Shown: positions 1-9,025, counted from the stretch's first letter. The stretch: DNA of 64,000 bases from Fen-1254 sp963769605 (GCA_963769605.1 CAVYML010000009.1:806001-870000); one strand, 5' to 3'. A program made the numbers and translations. The notes: generated by a model not told the origin, from the letters alone.

Positions 1-247
1 CGATCCGGCAGCAGTACTTCAAGAGACATACCGGGTTCTTAGACCCAAAGGAATAACAGCTTTGATTCACCTCAAAGACGCGGAGACAGTCAATCACACT
101 CATGTACAGGCTGGCGGCGCTATTAAAAACGATCGACTGCCGGAAATCGGCGTTTTAAAATCCATGGTGCGTTCAACTGGTTTTGAGATTTGCCATACCC
201 AATCGGAGGATCGCCTGGCGCTTATCTGCAGAAAGCCTCCCCTCTAA
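1..247 (+). CDS. SAM-dependent methyltransferase, C-terminal end (partial)
   Basis: The reading frame is open from the left edge (first full codon at base 2) to a TAA at 245-247, so only about 81 C-terminal residues are present. The visible start resembles the late part of a class I methyltransferase: LQETYRVLRPKG is the usual helix, strand and turn after motif III, followed by hydrophobic strands (ITALIHL near the start, RLALICRK at the end). The SAM-binding glycine motif would lie left of the window, so substrate and subfamily cannot be told. It converges with the protease gene ending at 353. Confidence 0.6.
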   Translation, partial: DPAAVLQETYRVLRPKGITALIHLKDAETVNHTHVQAGGAIKNDRLPEIGVLKSMVRSTGFEICHTQSEDRLALICRKPPL

Positions 248-352
248 CAAAGCCCCTACCATTCTCCTGCGCCAGTAGGCGAATACGAGTTCACATTCCT
301 GTCTTTTCATAATTCCCCGAACCTGCAAGCATCTGCAAAAAAACACTTTGTT

Positions 353-1588
353 TTATTTTATGGAATCGATTTTTGCAGCAATTTCCGGTATCGCACTCTT
401 GGGTACCATAATGCCCAGCATCTTAAGCTTTACAAAGTCCTCCTGGAAAAAATAATAACCGGGATGGGAATTGTTTCGTGATCCTGCTCCTGAATCTTTT
501 ATAAGATACCAATCCTTGCCGTCTTTTTCCGTATAGCCGACCATATGAATTCCATGATCATCGCCAGTCGTTCCGTTCTTGTAACGGAAGATACGAGCAT
601 TCTCATCGATGTATTCCGACGGAATATCGAACGTCGGTATAACGGCGATGCCGGCATGCCCATCGATCCCAGGTTCTGATACATCTCCACCGATAACGAT
701 CGTATACCCCGAACGGATCAAGGTTTTAATCGTACTCATAAACACATCGAGCGGAAGATTAAAATATTCTTTGCTGTGCCACCAGTTGTCCTCGACATCG
801 TATTCCGACCATGCATAGGCAGGACGATCGGACAAAGAGATAAGATCGACATATTCGTCGACATTGAACTTCAGCACGTTCGTAAGATATTCTTTCGGAG
901 TCATTTTTTTATTCTCGATCGTTATAACGGAAGGCGGCTCGCCGATGTAATGATTGAGAATTGCTTTGACGGTTTTTTCGACGGCATCCTCATCCCATGC
1001 GTTCGACGCTTTGACCGATTTTAAGTATGCGTCCAGATCGTCGAACAATTTTGTATGATCGTGAAATGGCTGAGCGTTGAGAAGTCCGGTGTATGCTTCT
1101 TCCGGAACGATTCCGTATTTTTTCCATATCCTTTGCACAGCATTTGATTCCGAACCCTGACCGAACGATTGGTCGCCGCGGGCGCGTACAAAGCCGTTCG
1201 CTTTTTCAACATATTCCCAATACACCGTATAGAGTTCGGACAACTTGACCCGGCGTTTTGACAAACGATAAATTTCTGATTCAAAATATGAGGTCGCTGA
1301 AAAACACCAGCACATACCCGAGTTTGCCTGTGAAACCGGCTTGTTGTGCCAGTACCGGGTAAATTCATCGAGAGTCTTGGGGGGATTGAACATGTTGAAA
1401 TCGACAAGAATCTTTTTCTTCGCCGGTTTATCCTTTTTATAAAACTTGTCCAGCGAAGTTGTTATGGAATCCCAGAATTCGTTCTTCGTATCGACAAAGA
1501 CAGCCTTATCGCGCCGTGTTGTTTGTGAAAAAACAAATCCGAATATAGTAGAACCGAGAATGAAAGAGTAAATGATTTTTTTATACAT
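353..1588 (-). CDS. Papain-like (C1 family) cysteine peptidase, exported
   Basis: Start chosen at the Met beginning MYKKIIYSFILG, which opens a signal peptide and is preceded by GGAGAAC; the frame runs further upstream without support. The mature protein of about 390 residues has the C1 pattern: Gln about 87, SGMCWCFSATS with catalytic Cys about 93, and DHGIHMVGY with catalytic His about 345. It looks closest to the bleomycin hydrolase/aminopeptidase C (C1B) branch. The position normally held by the catalytic Asn (KNSWG in relatives) reads IKDSGAG here, so Asp replaces Asn. Predicted to act in the periplasm or outside the cell on peptides. Monocistronic. Confidence 0.75.
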   Translation of the reverse strand: MYKKIIYSFILGSTIFGFVFSQTTRRDKAVFVDTKNEFWDSITTSLDKFYKKDKPAKKKILVDFNMFNPPKTLDEFTRYWHNKPVSQANSGMCWCFSATSYFESEIYRLSKRRVKLSELYTVYWEYVEKANGFVRARGDQSFGQGSESNAVQRIWKKYGIVPEEAYTGLLNAQPFHDHTKLFDDLDAYLKSVKASNAWDEDAVEKTVKAILNHYIGEPPSVITIENKKMTPKEYLTNVLKFNVDEYVDLISLSDRPAYAWSEYDVEDNWWHSKEYFNLPLDVFMSTIKTLIRSGYTIVIGGDVSEPGIDGHAGIAVIPTFDIPSEYIDENARIFRYKNGTTGDDHGIHMVGYTEKDGKDWYLIKDSGAGSRNNSHPGYYFFQEDFVKLKMLGIMVPKSAIPEIAAKIDSIK

Positions 1589-1801
1589 AAGTTCTCCAAT
1601 GTCAGAAAATGTCATACGTTGTATGAAGAATGTAGGAAGGATTCTATTTGATGTCAAATAATGGCTTACCAAGACAGGTGAACCGGCAAACGCGAACGAG
1701 AACCCAAGAGGGAAAAAAAACACAAATCTGTCTCAGAGAAAGGGTTTGCAAATGCAATGGAGAGTTTTTAAAACTCTTTTGCAAAAACCACTAAATCAAA
1801 C

Positions 1802-2218
1802 TTATTTCAGCATATCCTGAACGGTTTGATGTATCAATTGAACATCTGCGGGCTTAAAGAAAATGTGCGCAGCCGTCTTTTCGATGACGGCATTTAGTTC
1901 CGGCGACAGAAGACGTGAGGCGCGAAGCACAATGAGAGGAATCGTTGAAGCATAAGTATCAAGAATCGCAAGTTGTTTGACAATATCATCCGAGAATGAG
2001 AACAAATCGACTACAAGGATGCTGGCTCTCGTTCCTGAGAGCGCTTCTTTGAAATCGTTTAACGTATGAAGCCGGACAATCTCACATGTCTCTTCCATAT
2101 CTATCAGCAAAAAACGAGCGAGGTCGGCATCAGGGCTGAAGACAATGACGCGCTGCTTCGCTAATCGACCGGCCCCCGGATCCTTTCTATGGATAATATC
2201 TGGTGTTTCTTCAAACAT
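1802..2218 (-). CDS. Receiver-domain-like protein
   Basis: 138 residues with the alternating strand and helix pattern of a CheY-type receiver: RVIVFSPDADLARFLL as the first strand, SILVVDLFSF with the candidate phospho-acceptor Asp, and AHIFFKPAD with the conserved Lys-Pro. The acidic pair after strand 1 is reduced (SPDAD), so phosphorylation may be weak or absent. An N-terminal tail of about 20 residues precedes the domain and there is no output domain. It lies downstream of the NtrB/NtrC-like pair on the same strand but is separated from it by about 530 bases that include a palindromic repeat, so it is probably transcribed separately. Confidence 0.6.
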   Translation of the reverse strand: MFEETPDIIHRKDPGAGRLAKQRVIVFSPDADLARFLLIDMEETCEIVRLHTLNDFKEALSGTRASILVVDLFSFSDDIVKQLAILDTYASTIPLIVLRASRLLSPELNAVIEKTAAHIFFKPADVQLIHQTVQDMLK

Positions 2219-2257
2219 AAAATTTAATAACTCATGTTACGCATAAAAGAAAAAGAC

Positions 2258-2447
2258 TGTCATTCCCGTCCCGACAAAGTCGGGAGGAATCCAGAACATC
2301 TGGATATCCTGCCTGAGGCATGCAGGCCGATTAAAGTTCCGCTGTACGGTTCCGCTTTCCAGAATCCCGCTTGCCTGAATTTCGGATACAAAGGAGCGGA
2401 ATCCAAAAAGCGGGAGATTCCCTAAAGCGGTACTTTCGGGTATGACA
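2258..2447. repeat. MITE-like palindromic element, about 190 bp
   Basis: Bounded by an 11-bp terminal inverted repeat with one mismatch: TGTCATTCCCG at 2258-2268 and CGGGTATGACA at 2437-2447. Inside are nested hairpins: CCCGAC-AAA-GTCGGG at 2270-2284, ATCCAGA-ACA-TCTGGAT just after it, and CCCGCTT pairing with AAGCGGG further on. A short reading frame across it has no protein-like features. The ends resemble the CATTCCCG/GAATCC palindromes dispersed in many bacterial genomes. No target duplication is evident. Confidence 0.6.
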
Positions 2448-2746
2448 ACCTTACTTTATTCTGCGCTTTTCGTATTGTGCGTAATATCAGTTAATAAAAA
2501 ATCTTCAAGGAATGTGCCAGTATAGAATGTAAAAGAACACAGCATTTTCTTGAAATTCATCTTGAAGAGGGTAGACTGCTGGAAACAATTGTTGTTCTTA
2601 GGAAGACTTATTGTCTTCGTTTCCTACAAATCGGAAACGGTTCTCAGCCATGATCGAAAAACATACTCTCTTTTGGAAAACGGAGGGACCGCTTGCCAAG
2701 GCTCTGGGATCGCAGCGCCGGCGGTGAAGATATGAAGACTCAATGC
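2448..2746. other. Intergenic, no gene seen
   Basis: About 300 bases upstream of the receiver gene (- strand) and after the 3' end of the NtrC-like gene. It is AT-rich apart from a GC-rich, possibly structured part around 2680-2735. The only frame (2550-2735, +) has no homology-like features. I tried to read the GC-rich part as a riboswitch and could not match a known consensus. Confidence 0.4.
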
Positions 2747-4114
2747 CTACCGGGAAGGAATTTGCAGCTCTTCGATTTTTCGATAAAGAGAAGAAAGGCT
2801 GACGCCTAAAATTTTTGCAACTGCTTCTTTGTTTTGGCCATGGGATGACATGGCTTGTTGTATAAATTGGCGTTCGAATGTTCGTACAGCTTCTTTAAGC
2901 TCTCCGGTACCGGACGCATCTGACGATACATCAAGGGTATCCGCCGGATGAATATATTCCGGAAAATGTTCAACGCTAATAAGATCCTCATCGCAAAAAA
3001 TTACGGCACGCTCGACAGCGTTTTCCAATTCCCGCACTTCTCCCTTCCACTGGTTCTGAAGAAGCACCCTCATCGCTTCATTGGAAAATCCCTTAATAGG
3101 TTTATTCATGTGACGTTTATGCAAATCCAGAAAATGTTCCGCAAGGAGCGGTATGTCGTCGGTCCGGTCTTTCAACGACGGCAGATCGATTTCCACAACA
3201 TTGAGCCGGTAATAGAGATCGTCCCGAAATTTTCCCGCTTCAACTTCTTTGCGCAGATCCCGGTTTGTGGCTGCGATAATGCGAACATCGACGATAATCG
3301 GGTCGGTCGTCCCTACTGGTGTAACTTCTTTTTGCTCAAGCGCTCTCAGCAATTTAACCTGAAGCGGCATCGGAATTTCGCTTACTTCGTCCAAGAACAC
3401 AGTCCCCCCATCGGCCACTTTGAGAAGGCCATCCTTATCCTTCGTTGCACCGGTAAACGATCCCTTTTTGTGCCCAAAGAGTTCGCTCTCAAACAGTGTA
3501 TCGACAATTGCGCCGCAATTGATTGGAACAAATCGTTTTTCATGCCGGGGTCCATTATAGTGAATAGCGCGGGCAACCAGCTCTTTGCCTGTCCCGCTTT
3601 TTCCCGTAATGAGCACCGTTCCGTCGCTTTTTGCAATGCGCGTGATAACATTAAAAATACGTTTCATCGAAAAACTTTGACCGATAATCTGGTCAAAGTC
3701 GTATGTCCGCTGCAATTCCTGGCGCAGCATCGAATTCTCGACCGCCAGCGCCTGATATTCCAATAATTTTTTTATCCTGCAAAGCACGTCATCAAAGTTG
3801 AGCGGCTTTAGAATGTAATCGGCAGCCCCTTCCCGCAGCGCTTGGATAGCTGTTTCAACAGATCCGAATGCTGTTATAATAATCACGGATGTCTGCGGCG
3901 TACGTTGACGAACGTGCTTCAGCAATTCGACTCCTTTCATTTTCGGCATTTCGATATCGGTAATGATAATATCGAAAGGTTCCGCTTCCTGCCGCTCGAG
4001 TGCTTCTTTGCCGTTGGAAGACTCGGAAACAGTAAATCCCTCGTTTCTTAAAACAAACGATAATGACTCACGAATAATCTGTTCATCGTCGACAACAAGA
4101 ATACGCTTTATCAT
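2747..4114 (-). CDS. NtrC-family sigma-54-dependent response regulator
   Basis: 455 residues in three classic blocks. Receiver domain at about 1-120 with ILVVDDE, phospho-acceptor Asp53 in IIITDIEMP and the Lys of YILKPL. AAA+ sigma-54 activator domain at about 140-375 with Walker A GKSGTGKE, the sigma-54 contact loop as GSFTGA (Ser variant of GAFTGA) and Walker B GGTVFLDE. C-terminal Fis-type helix-turn-helix (VAKILGVSLSSLYRKIEEL). It should activate sigma-54 promoters when phosphorylated by the kinase encoded just upstream, whose stop codon is 2 bases before this ATG. No sigma-54 promoter was recognised nearby, so targets are unknown. Confidence 0.95.
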   Translation of the reverse strand: MIKRILVVDDEQIIRESLSFVLRNEGFTVSESSNGKEALERQEAEPFDIIITDIEMPKMKGVELLKHVRQRTPQTSVIIITAFGSVETAIQALREGAADYILKPLNFDDVLCRIKKLLEYQALAVENSMLRQELQRTYDFDQIIGQSFSMKRIFNVITRIAKSDGTVLITGKSGTGKELVARAIHYNGPRHEKRFVPINCGAIVDTLFESELFGHKKGSFTGATKDKDGLLKVADGGTVFLDEVSEIPMPLQVKLLRALEQKEVTPVGTTDPIIVDVRIIAATNRDLRKEVEAGKFRDDLYYRLNVVEIDLPSLKDRTDDIPLLAEHFLDLHKRHMNKPIKGFSNEAMRVLLQNQWKGEVRELENAVERAVIFCDEDLISVEHFPEYIHPADTLDVSSDASGTGELKEAVRTFERQFIQQAMSSHGQNKEAVAKILGVSLSSLYRKIEELQIPSR

Positions 4115-4116
4115 GC

Positions 4117-5091
4117 TTAGCCTTTCACAGGAAAACTGATCGTAAACGTGCTTCCGCGGTCCGAAATACTTTCAACAAAAATATCGCCTCTGAAACTCTT
4201 GACAATTCCATAGCTTACCCACAAACCGAGTCCGGTTCCCTGTCCGACTTCCTTTGTGGTATAAAACGGCTCGAAGATCTTCTCGAGTTCCGAAGATTCC
4301 ATACCTTTTCCGGTATCGCGAATCATTACTTCGATAGTCTGTTCATTCCTCCGGCTCGAGACCACTATTTCACCCGTTCTTCCTTCCAGAGAATCGACTG
4401 CATTCATAAGAATATTGATAAACACCTGAACAATCTGGTCGGGGACTGCTGTAATTTCCAGCGGTTCATCTGCAAAAAGAAGTTCGAACGAGATATTTTT
4501 TACTTTCTTGCCGTAGCGTACGATATTGAGCGATTCACGGAGAACCTGATTTATATCTGTTGGTTTGACGATATAGGTCGATGGCCTGGAAAAGTCGACG
4601 AGTTCGCGTATGATCCTTGTTATCCGATTGATTTGACTGTTGATAAGTTCCAATTTTTCTTTTGCAAATCCATCACTGCTCGTTCGTTGAATGACCTGGA
4701 CAAGAGAAGAGATCGCCGTCAGCGGATTCCCAACTTCGTGAGCGATGCCCGCGGCAAGTGTTCCGATGCTTTCCATTTTTTGTGATCGAATCAATTGCTG
4801 TTCAAGAATTTTTTGCTCGGTGATGTCCCGATGCGCTCCCAGATAGCCAAGAATCGCACCGTGCGCATCGATAATGGGAGAAAGAACGACCTCCATAAAA
4901 ATCGGACTTCCATCTTTACGCCGATTTTCTATTCTTCCGACCCAAATCTTGCCCGAAGAAATATGTTCCCAAACGACGGACCAAAATTCTTTGCTGTGCC
5001 TCCCGCTGTTGAGTAAACGCGGGTTCTTGCCAATAAGCTCCGCAGAAGTATATCCGCTTACTTTTTCAAATGCCGGATTTACATATACCAT
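4117..5091 (-). CDS. NtrB-like PAS histidine kinase, C-terminal part after a frameshift
   Basis: The frame holds a PAS domain from VYVNPAFEKVSGYTSAEL, a PAC stretch ending RDITEQK, the H box AAGIAHEVGNPLTAI with the phospho-accepting His, N box NILMNAVDSLEG, G1 DTGKGME and G2 GTGLGLWVSYG. It lacks a transmembrane segment. The true protein begins in another frame (5066-5527): the PAS sequence continues upstream of the first Met as IQITDANGN, in register with the preceding frame if one base near 5122 is skipped. It phosphorylates, by inference, the NtrC-like regulator 2 bases downstream. ATG at 5091 is only the first available Met, not a convincing start. Confidence 0.85.
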   Translation of the reverse strand: MVYVNPAFEKVSGYTSAELIGKNPRLLNSGRHSKEFWSVVWEHISSGKIWVGRIENRRKDGSPIFMEVVLSPIIDAHGAILGYLGAHRDITEQKILEQQLIRSQKMESIGTLAAGIAHEVGNPLTAISSLVQVIQRTSSDGFAKEKLELINSQINRITRIIRELVDFSRPSTYIVKPTDINQVLRESLNIVRYGKKVKNISFELLFADEPLEITAVPDQIVQVFINILMNAVDSLEGRTGEIVVSSRRNEQTIEVMIRDTGKGMESSELEKIFEPFYTTKEVGQGTGLGLWVSYGIVKSFRGDIFVESISDRGSTFTISFPVKG

Positions 5092-5527
5092 GTTTCCGTT
5101 TGCGTCGGTAATTTGAATCGGATTGATCTGTACTCTGAATGACGTTGGAAAATCGCAAGAGATCGAGTTCTTTTTGTTTTTCAGATGTTATATCGTGTGC
5201 CACAAACAGCCATGTTGTCTGTTGACCTTTTTGAAGAGCCCGAACTTTCCATTTTGTATATATCATCGTTCCGTTTTCTGAAAGAAGCCGTACCTCTCCG
5301 CTCATTCCATCCTTCCATGGAAGAGATGCAAGGAATGCCTGCCGATCTTCGGAAAAAAGGAGGCTGAGAAAACTGTTCTCGGAAGACTTGGCCCGGGAAT
5401 TGAACAATTCTCTGGCGCATGCGTTGGAATAAAGAACGGTGAGATCTTCATGAAGAATGAAAATGATTTCCGGCAGTTTATCGACAACGCTGTCAAACCC
5501 TGGAAATATTGCGGATTTTTTTGTCAT
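5066..5527 (-). CDS. NtrB-like histidine kinase, N-terminal PAS part before a frameshift
   Basis: Starts at ATG 5527 behind AAGAAGGT. It encodes a first PAS domain (LPEIIFILHEDLTVLYSN to WLFVAHDITSEKQ) and the linker LLRFSNVIQSTDQ that normally leads into a second PAS domain. At about 5122 the frame leaves the homologous sequence and ends with a basic tail that makes no sense. Shifting by one base restores Q-P-I-Q-I-T-D-A-N-G-N of the downstream part, giving one cytosolic kinase of about 470 residues with order PAS-PAS-HisKA-HATPase. A real lesion or an assembly indel are both possible. Confidence 0.7.
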   Translation of the reverse strand: MTKKSAIFPGFDSVVDKLPEIIFILHEDLTVLYSNACARELFNSRAKSSENSFLSLLFSEDRQAFLASLPWKDGMSGEVRLLSENGTMIYTKWKVRALQKGQQTTWLFVAHDITSEKQKELDLLRFSNVIQSTDQSDSNYRRKRKHGICKSGI

Positions 5528-5817
5528 ACCTTCTTTACAAATTACATGATGCTTTGCGAAGAGGCAAGTGGGTAATTAAAGTTCTTGGTTCGTGTTCCAT
5601 GATTCAATGTTCAATGTGCTGCGGTTCAACTTTGCATGTTCACCAGTTTGAGGATCGTTTCTTGTCTGGTTATTGACCAATGACCATTAACTACTGGCTA
5701 AAAAAAAACCGGCAGCCATCGCTGACATACCGGATGTTATCCACCACGAAGGAGGTTAGGAGGAACTCGTTAGAATGGAACGCTCATATCGCCCGAAACG
5801 GAATCCGTATCTTCGTC
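5528..5817. repeat. Intergenic region with 7-bp-period degenerate repeats
   Basis: No gene. Two short tracts repeat with a period of 7: variants of GTTCAAT around 5588-5622, and GGTTATT, GACCAAT, GACCATT, AACTACT at 5668-5695. They belong to the repeat type seen at several other gene borders here. Confidence 0.5.
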
Positions 5818-6690
5818 TTACAAGGAGAAAGCTTCAAGATGTCCGTTAAAATTATCAAGAAAAGAATTCATCTCTTCCCCATTGCCGAAGAAGCCACGGA
5901 ATTTCATGCGTGGGACTGTAAATTGAAAATTATCAAATCCGGTATTCGATTCTTGCACTACAACCGGAATATTCAATTTTTCTCCGCGTCTTAATACGGT
6001 AAGCCGCAGCGTATCGCCTTCATCACATTTTCGCACTTCACGGAGAATGTCTTTTGTCTCGTGTACGGTTCGCTTGCCTGCCTGAAGGATAATATCTCCT
6101 GCTTTCAATCCCGCTTCTGCAGCAGAACTTCGTTTCGCGACCTCTTGAACGAGCATTCCTTCATCCTGCGGCGCCCCGAAATATTCACCGAGCTGGTCAT
6201 TCAAAGGAAGAAGCCGCAATCCAAGAATTCGGGCATCGAACATAGAGGGCATAGCCGGAAGCATTGGCCTTCCTCTGTGTCCGAATTCCCGTTTCATGCG
6301 GCAGGTTCCAACTTTCAATGAAAAATTCTTCTCTTCCCCTTTTCGTACAACCAGAACGGACACCCGTGTTCCCGGTTCCGTCTTACGAACGGCCTTGAGA
6401 AGCTCGTCTGCATCTTCTATCGTTTTTTCTGCGAAACGAATAACGACATCGCCCCGCAAAATACCCGCCGAATCCGCCGGGCTGTCGTCAAGCACATCTG
6501 CGATATACGCTCCCCGATTGTTCTTCAGATTTTCTTTTTTTGCGATTTTTTTATCAACATCTTTGACAACCGCACCGATCCAACCGGACTTTTTTATTTT
6601 TTGCCCCTGCTCATTTTCAGCCGCCCATGCTCCCGCTCTCCATGATACAAGTGCAATGAAGAGCGCACAAATCAATATCATGCTTTTCAT
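5818..6690 (-). CDS. Periplasmic protein with two PDZ domains, no protease domain
   Basis: Signal peptide MKSMILICALFIALVSWRAG then two PDZ domains: about 35-130 (GWIGAVVKDV, DSPADSAGILRGDVVI, TRVSVLVVRKGE) and about 165-250 (GMLVQEVAKRSSAAEAGLKAGDIIL, DTLRLTVLRRGE). The arrangement is that of DegP/HtrA minus the trypsin-like domain; no catalytic His-Asp-Ser set precedes the PDZs. The C-terminal 40 residues are low in recognisable features. AAGGAA precedes the ATG. Function is unclear: a peptide-binding adaptor or scaffold in the periplasm is an inference. Confidence 0.75.
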   Translation of the reverse strand: MKSMILICALFIALVSWRAGAWAAENEQGQKIKKSGWIGAVVKDVDKKIAKKENLKNNRGAYIADVLDDSPADSAGILRGDVVIRFAEKTIEDADELLKAVRKTEPGTRVSVLVVRKGEEKNFSLKVGTCRMKREFGHRGRPMLPAMPSMFDARILGLRLLPLNDQLGEYFGAPQDEGMLVQEVAKRSSAAEAGLKAGDIILQAGKRTVHETKDILREVRKCDEGDTLRLTVLRRGEKLNIPVVVQESNTGFDNFQFTVPRMKFRGFFGNGEEMNSFLDNFNGHLEAFSL

Positions 6691-6856
6691 CGGAACATTC
6701 CTTATAAAAAAGGTTCCGCTCGTCGTTGGTCCTTTGCCTGTATAGACGCGAGAAGCAGCATAAGGTTCCGTTTAGAAAACAGGCAAAAAGAGAAGTCGTG
6801 AATGCGTTTAAAAATGAGTTGTGAATTCCCGCGGGACCGGCTTGCCGCCGGTGTCT

Positions 6857-8872
6857 TTAGTGAATTTGACGCCCGGTAAATCGATTTGCGGCAACGAACA
6901 GTGAATCAAATTGTCCCCGATAGATTTCACTTTGCAGAGTATCATGCTTCATTTCTTCTTCGGCAAAAGCAAGATAGAGGAATGGCAACGGGAAATGAGG
7001 ATTGATTTTTACAGCCTTCTTTAATTTATCGATGGCATCGTCGCATTGCCCGCGGTAAAACGATGATACACCTTCGGCATAAGCGATAAAATATCCCGAA
7101 GGATTAAGAAAATGTGCGACACGCAATGCCTCCTGGCCTGTACCATAATCACCGAGAGCGTTGGCCACAATACTCCAGAGTGCCCATGATCTCGAAGATT
7201 GTGGAAATTGAATCACAGCCGATAAAGCCAGTTGCTTCGCGTGCGCATACTCTCCTTTTCTCATCAAATCAAGGATGTCGGTATTCATATTCGTACACGG
7301 AACCGGATTGATAAAATCAGGAAGGGAGTCCAAGGCAAAGATCTCCATAATTTGGGGAAAAAGCTCGTTTGTTTGAAAAACAGGATTTCGCCGATCGAGA
7401 TCGAACCAATCACGAAATGTTGCTATATGAGTAACATGCTCTCTCGAAAGCCATGCAAGCATTTGGTTTTTTTCATGGATGAACGGAATTGCAGCAGGTG
7501 TAATGAGGCCGACCATATCGACAATCTTTCGTTCAGAATAGTATCCCAGAGCACCGACATCGTGTGCAGCAATAACCGCATCTGCGGGAAGGTTATCTTT
7601 TATCCATACAGCCGCTCTGATCTGCCGCTGCAATGTATAATGACCAGAATCACTCACATAATTTCTATACCGCTGAAGTGCATTGATCTCCGTCCATAAA
7701 CCGCTGCAAAGAAGAAGGATAACAAGACCGCTTTCAAGCACGACGGACAATTTTTTTTGTTCGATCCTTTGCAAGAGCAAAATCAATCTATGAATGCCTT
7801 CCAAGGCGAGGAAAATAATAAAAGGCAGCGACGGCATAAGATAACGTCCGTTTTGATAGACCCGCGGAAGATAAAACCAATAGGCCAGGTACAGCAAGAG
7901 AATCCATATCAGTGCAGGTAAAAAATTTAATGATCGCCGATGTTTGATCGTAAACACGAGAAAGAGTATTCCGGCAAATGCCGATAGAAGAACGAACGGG
8001 CTGGTGTCTTCGCAAATAAACTCCCAAGCCCATTTCAAAAATATGAATGTCATCGATTCATAATACTTTCCCTTCGCGGCGAATGTATTCGGCAGTATTG
8101 TTTTTGATAAGATGTAATTGAATAAACAATATGCAAGAACAAAACTGCAGATCATGAGTATCGACCACCGGAAACGATTCGCCTGTGATGATAATGCTAT
8201 TGACGCATCATTTGTTTTTTCTTTCAGAATAGATCGCTCGTACACACTGACGCCAAGAAGAATACAGAGGAAAATAACAGCTTCGGGCCTGCACCATATC
8301 GATAATCCGCCGGTCAATCCGAATAGTACCGGACGGCGCATAAGATAGAAGTACCATATCATGAGAAGTAGCGTAATAAACAGAGTTGTTTCCATTCCGG
8401 AAACGGCGATAAATTGCAAATGAGGCTCGAACATCATAAGAGAGGTACCGCCCAGAGCCAGAATCGGCTGATCCGGAAAAAAGATTCTGGCAAGTTTAAA
8501 AAAGAACCATCCTCCAAGACACAGTCCCGCACAGCCCATGATATTACTGAGCACTATTTTGTTTGCAGACAAATGCCACAGGACGGCTAATAAAATTGTG
8601 TATAACGGTGATGTTGACCCCGACGACGATTCGACATTTTTGAAAAATGAAAAGCTCCCATAAGCAACGATATTTTTTGCGTATTGAAGATGAATCCATG
8701 CATCATCAAATGCAAAAAGGTATGTTCCGTTTTGTATCCGGTTTTGTTGGACAAAACCAAATAGAGAAAGCGCAGCTACAGCAATAAGAAAGAGTAACAA
8801 TATAGAAGAAATAAGTTTCGTCATCATAGGTACACACATGAATAAAGCTTTACCGATTGAAGTTGCCCCCAT
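6857..8872 (-). CDS. GT-C membrane glycosyltransferase (PMT/ArnT-like) with C-terminal TPRs
   Basis: About a dozen hydrophobic segments over the first 450 residues. The first periplasmic loop contains FAFDDAWIHLQYAKN, the acidic pair typical of the GT39/GT83 superfamily that uses polyprenyl-phosphate sugars, followed by a SSSGSTSPLY stretch. A soluble periplasmic domain (about 400-530) includes AAHDVGALGYYSERKIVDMVGLI, common in this group. The last 130 residues form TPR-like helices (ALRVAHFLNPSGYF, AIDKLKKAVKINPHFPLP). Starts at Met12, 16 or 17 are also possible; MMTKLISSILLLFLI looks most like the real membrane start. Sugar and acceptor cannot be told. Confidence 0.75.
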   Translation of the reverse strand: MGATSIGKALFMCVPMMTKLISSILLLFLIAVAALSLFGFVQQNRIQNGTYLFAFDDAWIHLQYAKNIVAYGSFSFFKNVESSSGSTSPLYTILLAVLWHLSANKIVLSNIMGCAGLCLGGWFFFKLARIFFPDQPILALGGTSLMMFEPHLQFIAVSGMETTLFITLLLMIWYFYLMRRPVLFGLTGGLSIWCRPEAVIFLCILLGVSVYERSILKEKTNDASIALSSQANRFRWSILMICSFVLAYCLFNYILSKTILPNTFAAKGKYYESMTFIFLKWAWEFICEDTSPFVLLSAFAGILFLVFTIKHRRSLNFLPALIWILLLYLAYWFYLPRVYQNGRYLMPSLPFIIFLALEGIHRLILLLQRIEQKKLSVVLESGLVILLLCSGLWTEINALQRYRNYVSDSGHYTLQRQIRAAVWIKDNLPADAVIAAHDVGALGYYSERKIVDMVGLITPAAIPFIHEKNQMLAWLSREHVTHIATFRDWFDLDRRNPVFQTNELFPQIMEIFALDSLPDFINPVPCTNMNTDILDLMRKGEYAHAKQLALSAVIQFPQSSRSWALWSIVANALGDYGTGQEALRVAHFLNPSGYFIAYAEGVSSFYRGQCDDAIDKLKKAVKINPHFPLPFLYLAFAEEEMKHDTLQSEIYRGQFDSLFVAANRFTGRQIH

Positions 8873-8968
8873 TCTTCAAAAGCGCTTTATATCTTGATTC
8901 GTAACAGGTTTTTAATCCGGCGAACTGAACATTATTCATTACACCTTTTTCGATTTTAAAGCATGATC

Positions 8969-9001
8969 AAAAAAAATCCCGACCGCTGGAGAGCGATCGG
9001 G
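8969..9001 (-). terminator. Rho-independent terminator of the pilin-like gene
   Basis: On the - strand a 10-bp stem with one G-U pair (CCCGATCGCT/AGCGGTCGGG) and a 4-base loop is followed by a run of eight U. It lies 25 bases after the stop of the pilin-like gene. Confidence 0.85.
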
Positions 9002-9025
9002 ATAATATTACGACGTTTAAAAATC

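Noticed and set aside
2680..2746. GC-rich, possibly structured segment considered as a c-di-GMP or other riboswitch
   Set aside because: The conserved cores (for example GGACGCAAAGCC) are not present, and it would face the wrong way for the + strand, where no gene follows.
2948..3766. Long + strand frame of 272 codons
   Set aside because: It is the antisense shadow of the NtrC-family regulator, which has clear domains.
2747..4114. Search for sigma-54 promoters as targets of the NtrC-like regulator
   Set aside because: No TGGC-N9-TTGC-like element was found by eye upstream of the pilin-like, PDZ or barrel genes.
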